DNA of 64,000 nucleotides from Paramecium octaurelia. Taxonomy: Eukaryota; Ciliophora; Oligohymenophorea; Peniculida; Parameciidae. This document shows, piece by piece, positions 60,801 through 64,000 of the stretch. A program made the translations under genes and the position numbers. The notes under the pieces were generated by a model. The model saw only the letters and a program-made list of their open reading frames with translations, searched no databases and had not been told where the DNA came from. The stretch's first letter is position 1. Every line of letters starts with the position of its first letter. The stretch lies in NCBI GenBank assembly GCA_905182995.1, contig CAJJDP010000066.1:372001-436000 (forward strand), written 5' to 3'.

Positions 60801-63800
60801 TGGAAATTATTATAGACTTGTGAAATTCTGGATGAAGAAATTTCTAAGGAGAAATTCATGGATAGTTGTACTAAACATTAAACTTTAGATGATGAAGCAA
60901 CCATTTTTACAGGTTTCGAGGAAAGGAATGGTAATATTATAGTTAAAAGAATTGCCACTTAAAACAAATTCTATGACGAGTTAACATACAATTATAGCTA
61001 GTTATGTAATGAGATCAAATAACTATATGTTGCTGTCACAAGACCAAGACAACGATTAATTATATATGATGAAAATCCTTAAGCCAGATAATACATATAG
61101 AATATTTGGTAAAAACTAAATTTGATTGAATACTTTGTATAAACAACTAAGGAAGATAGAAATGTTGAAAGGTTTGCCAAATAAACATCAAAAGAGGAAT
61201 GGAAAAAACAAGGGTTGAAAATGTTTAGAAATAAGTATTATGAATAAGCTGAAAAATGCTTTGAATAATCTAAAGATGAATTGCTCTTCATAAAAGCAAG
61301 GGCTTTCAAGATTGCAACAGAAGCCAATGCACTTATATAATAATATTCCCAAACTTCATCTAATAGTGTAATGAAGAAGAAAGATAAAAAAAAACTCTTA
61401 GCCTCATTGAGGAAACAATAGAAAGAGAAGTTTTCTGAATCAGCACAGTTATTTCTGAAAATTGAGAATTACAAATAAGCAGCATAATGTTATTATTCAG
61501 GTGAAATGTATAAAGAAGCATTAAACATATATGTTAAGCAGGAAATGTTTAATGAGGCTGGAGAAGCAGCTTATAAATGTGAAAAGTATTCTGAAGCAGC
61601 TGATTATTTTCTAAAATCTAGTGATTTTATAAGAGCAGTAGATGCATGCGAAAAGGCAGAAGCTTATGATCAGATATTTAAAGTTCTTCATGAATTGAGG
61701 GATAAAATACCAGTCGAGACTAGATCTGCATTTCTAAAGAAATATTTGCCAATAATCCTAAATAAAATGTCTACTTAGATTGGATAACTTGAATAAGTGA
61801 ATGACTAACAAACAAAAAATGAAGAAAAAAAGCCACTTGTTATAGAAGAGAGTTCGGATGAGGAGGAGGAGGATGAGGAGGATGAAGAAGATGGAGATGG
61901 AGACAAAAATTAAGTGGAACAAGTTTAAAATAATGAAGGAAATGAAGAGTAATAAGAAAGGATTGTTGAACTAAGTAGTTAATTAATACAATCACTTCCT
62001 GATCAATCATAGCCTTCTATATTGGTTAAGTAAGAAAGCATGAACAATAATTCTGAAGACTCTTAATCATTTTCAGTATAAAACACATAAAGCTTTTAAA
62101 TTGAATAAAGCCAAGTCTAAGATAGTAAAATAATTAGTGTTGATGAATCAGGATCATTTTAAGTGGAAAAAACATTAAAAGAGGATGATGAATAGGAATA
62201 AAACTTTGAACATTTGTCTCACTTTGATCCAGAAGATTAATGGCTGAAAAATGATAACAAATCTATTATTGAAACAATTGTATCCAAAAAGAGTGAGCAA
62301 TCTGATTATTCAGCTTTCTCATATGCTTAAATGCAAAGCAATCCGAATGTTTAATTTGTAAAAACCAAAGCAGATATTTTTATTCAGGATACAATAATGT
62401 AATAAATTATTAAATACATCTCAATGTTCTCTGACGAATTTAAATATTAATTGTATAATTAAAGAAGTAAATCAGCTTAACTCAGTAACAAATAGGTTGA
62501 TTAACATTAATTTGATTATATGGTTGACTTTATCTTGGACTTAGATTTGGTTGACATCTCCTTTATTTTTTTGGTTTTAGATATTTTAGAATAGTTCAAG
62601 AATTACAAATTATGCATTTTCGTTTGCAATAGATACAAATTAGCTGATCAATTAGGAAGATATTTAGTCTCAATTGCATCAACTTATTCTCCTCTTGCAT
62701 TGCATTCAGCTAGTTTGAATGTTTAATACTTAATTAATGGGAAGCAAAGATAAGCCTAAATTGATAAAGGCTTAGTTTCAGCATTTGCAGTCCATAATGT
62801 CTTTGAAAACATCAATCCAGAGTTCATTACATTGAAATTTAATGATACTAAACTTACACCTTAAAATTCATTAGGCTTAGAATGTTATTCATAATTGCTA
62901 TTATTGGGATTTTGGAAGAAAACTGTATACTAAATGGATGTTTAAAATTCATTATTAGTTTGTAAATTGTTTATGGATTTTAAAAATTGGAGATTTATTT
63001 ATTATAGCAATTTAAGTCATTAGGTCACTAATAAGATGATAGAAAACGAACAAAAAGATAGAGATTTGGCATAAGTCTATTAAACAACACTGATGCTGAT
63101 ATAAAAGAAGCTTGATATCTGTTTTTCAACTATGATTAGAGGAATTGATATGCTAACAATTACATATCCAAAAGATTAGTAGGAGATGGAATTTGCAATT
63201 ATTAGCTTGGAGCAATATTATAGCGAATTAATTACATAAATGGTACTGAATCAAAAGGCTCCACAAACTTTATTCTATAGACCTCATACATTAGATCTTC
63301 AAAAAACTATTAAAGCTGAACTAAATCCTAAGTAGAATCTACCTAAAATGTATTCATTAACTGAAGAAGTAGTCTTTTACTTGATTAGTAAAACAGAAGT
63401 TCCAGAAGAAATTCTAAATAAATTATGTCGCATAGTACTTGATTACAAGAATCCTCATAACGAATTAGAAATTTATCAATCCGTCTTCCTACTCTTACTT
63501 TATTGTTAATATGTTGTACATAACTCAGGATTGGTTAAGACTCAATCTTGGATCACGTAATTAGATGCGAAAACATATATTACACTCATAAAATCTCTTA
63601 GATTTATTAGGAATTTGTTGAATACAAACCAACATTGCCTATAGAAATTATCAAAAATTGTTACGAGAAGTGTATTATTCTACTTTAAAATCAGATAGCC
63701 AGATAATGTAGCTTTGCTCAAACCATATGTTAATTCGGTAATAATCAATCGATCATCCGTGATAATATAGGGTTTGATTGAAAACAGACATAATTTACAA

Positions 63801-64000
63801 TTGAAGGGAAATACAATTGTGTTGGATGATTATTACTTTGTAGATATTGATTTCGAATTCATTAGTGCCCCAAGATCATCTGTGATATTTTTGATTTCAA
63901 AGAAACTTAGCAATGAATTGAATTCCATTACTTTTTTAAGGAAGGCTTCTTTTGATGAATATCATTTTGATCAATTGTACCCACATGAATACGAGGATCA
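57818..64000 (+). CDS. UvrD-family helicase, TRANK1-like, truncated by window edge
   Basis: ATG 57818, one 25-nt intron at 58137-58161, then a continuous frame of over 2,050 codons to the window end without a stop. The helicase motifs of superfamily 1 are present: motif I GRSGTGKTT near residue 380, motif II MIDECQDLPHA near 787, motif III FSGDTAQNIAKG, motif IV NFRSHNNILQLA, motif V EAKGLEFDDVILY and motif VI LYVAVTRPRQRL near 1060. An acidic insert lies between motifs I and II. After motif VI come TPR-like helices (YKEALNIYVKQEMFNEAGEA) near residues 1220-1310, then a Glu/Asp run and a Ser/Gln-rich stretch. This UvrD-plus-TPR arrangement matches TRANK1-like proteins, widely expanded in ciliates. 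Substrate and role are unknown. Confidence 0.88.

Overview
This window reads as ciliate macronuclear DNA, most likely Paramecium. Reading frames of recognisable conserved proteins run through UAA and UAG, mostly where glutamine fits, and end only at UGA. Coding frames are broken by very short introns of 20-35 nt (GT...AG, mostly GTA...TAG), genes lie tens of bases apart on both strands, and the DNA is very AT-rich. Splice junctions were inferred by eye from frame continuity and family resemblance. No telomere repeats, tRNA, rRNA, CRISPR array or insertion sequence was seen.

Layout. 0-5 kb: a long coiled-coil protein, ribosomal protein eL21, and V-ATPase subunit B on the minus strand. 4.2-6.7 kb: small or decaying sequences. 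6.7-11 kb: a full ABCA-type transporter with two nucleotide-binding domains. 11-13 kb: a ULK-like kinase. 14-15.1 kb: a jacalin-fold protein and an unknown protein. 15.1-16.4 kb: an AT-rich stretch, possibly decayed coding DNA. 16.4-18.7 kb: a coiled-coil protein. 18.7-19.3 kb: a gene relic. 19.3-21 kb: an AGC kinase. 21-23 kb: another relic and a C2H2 protein with an SLGGH finger. 23-31 kb: EMC8/9, a CIMIP2-like ciliary protein, an unknown 616-aa protein, a twin-cysteine protein, a LysM-TLDc protein, an unknown 98-aa protein and a VAP/MSP protein. 31.6-38.6 kb: a Met/Pro-rich protein ending in a PAM2-like motif, a coiled-coil protein, two tandem paralogues weakly like the TORC2 subunit SIN1, and an unknown protein. 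38.6-41.4 kb: eIF2 gamma and a coiled-coil protein. 41.7-52.7 kb: an intronless 3,650-codon VPS13 with an internal PH domain. 53.1-57.7 kb: a divergent actin, a GH25 lysozyme pseudogene, a p24/EMP24 cargo receptor and a coiled-coil protein. 57.8 kb to the edge: a UvrD-type, TRANK1-like helicase that runs off the window.

The genes do not form an operon or one pathway. Several act in membrane traffic and contact sites (V-ATPase B, EMC8/9, VAP, VPS13, p24) and several are probably ciliary or cytoskeletal (CIMIP2-like, coiled-coil proteins, actin-like), which looks like ordinary ciliate gene mixing. The main points of interest are sequences in different stages of decay, which fits gene loss after genome duplication, and introns whose retention would go unnoticed or would swap a protein tail. 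I found no convincing new multi-gene system.
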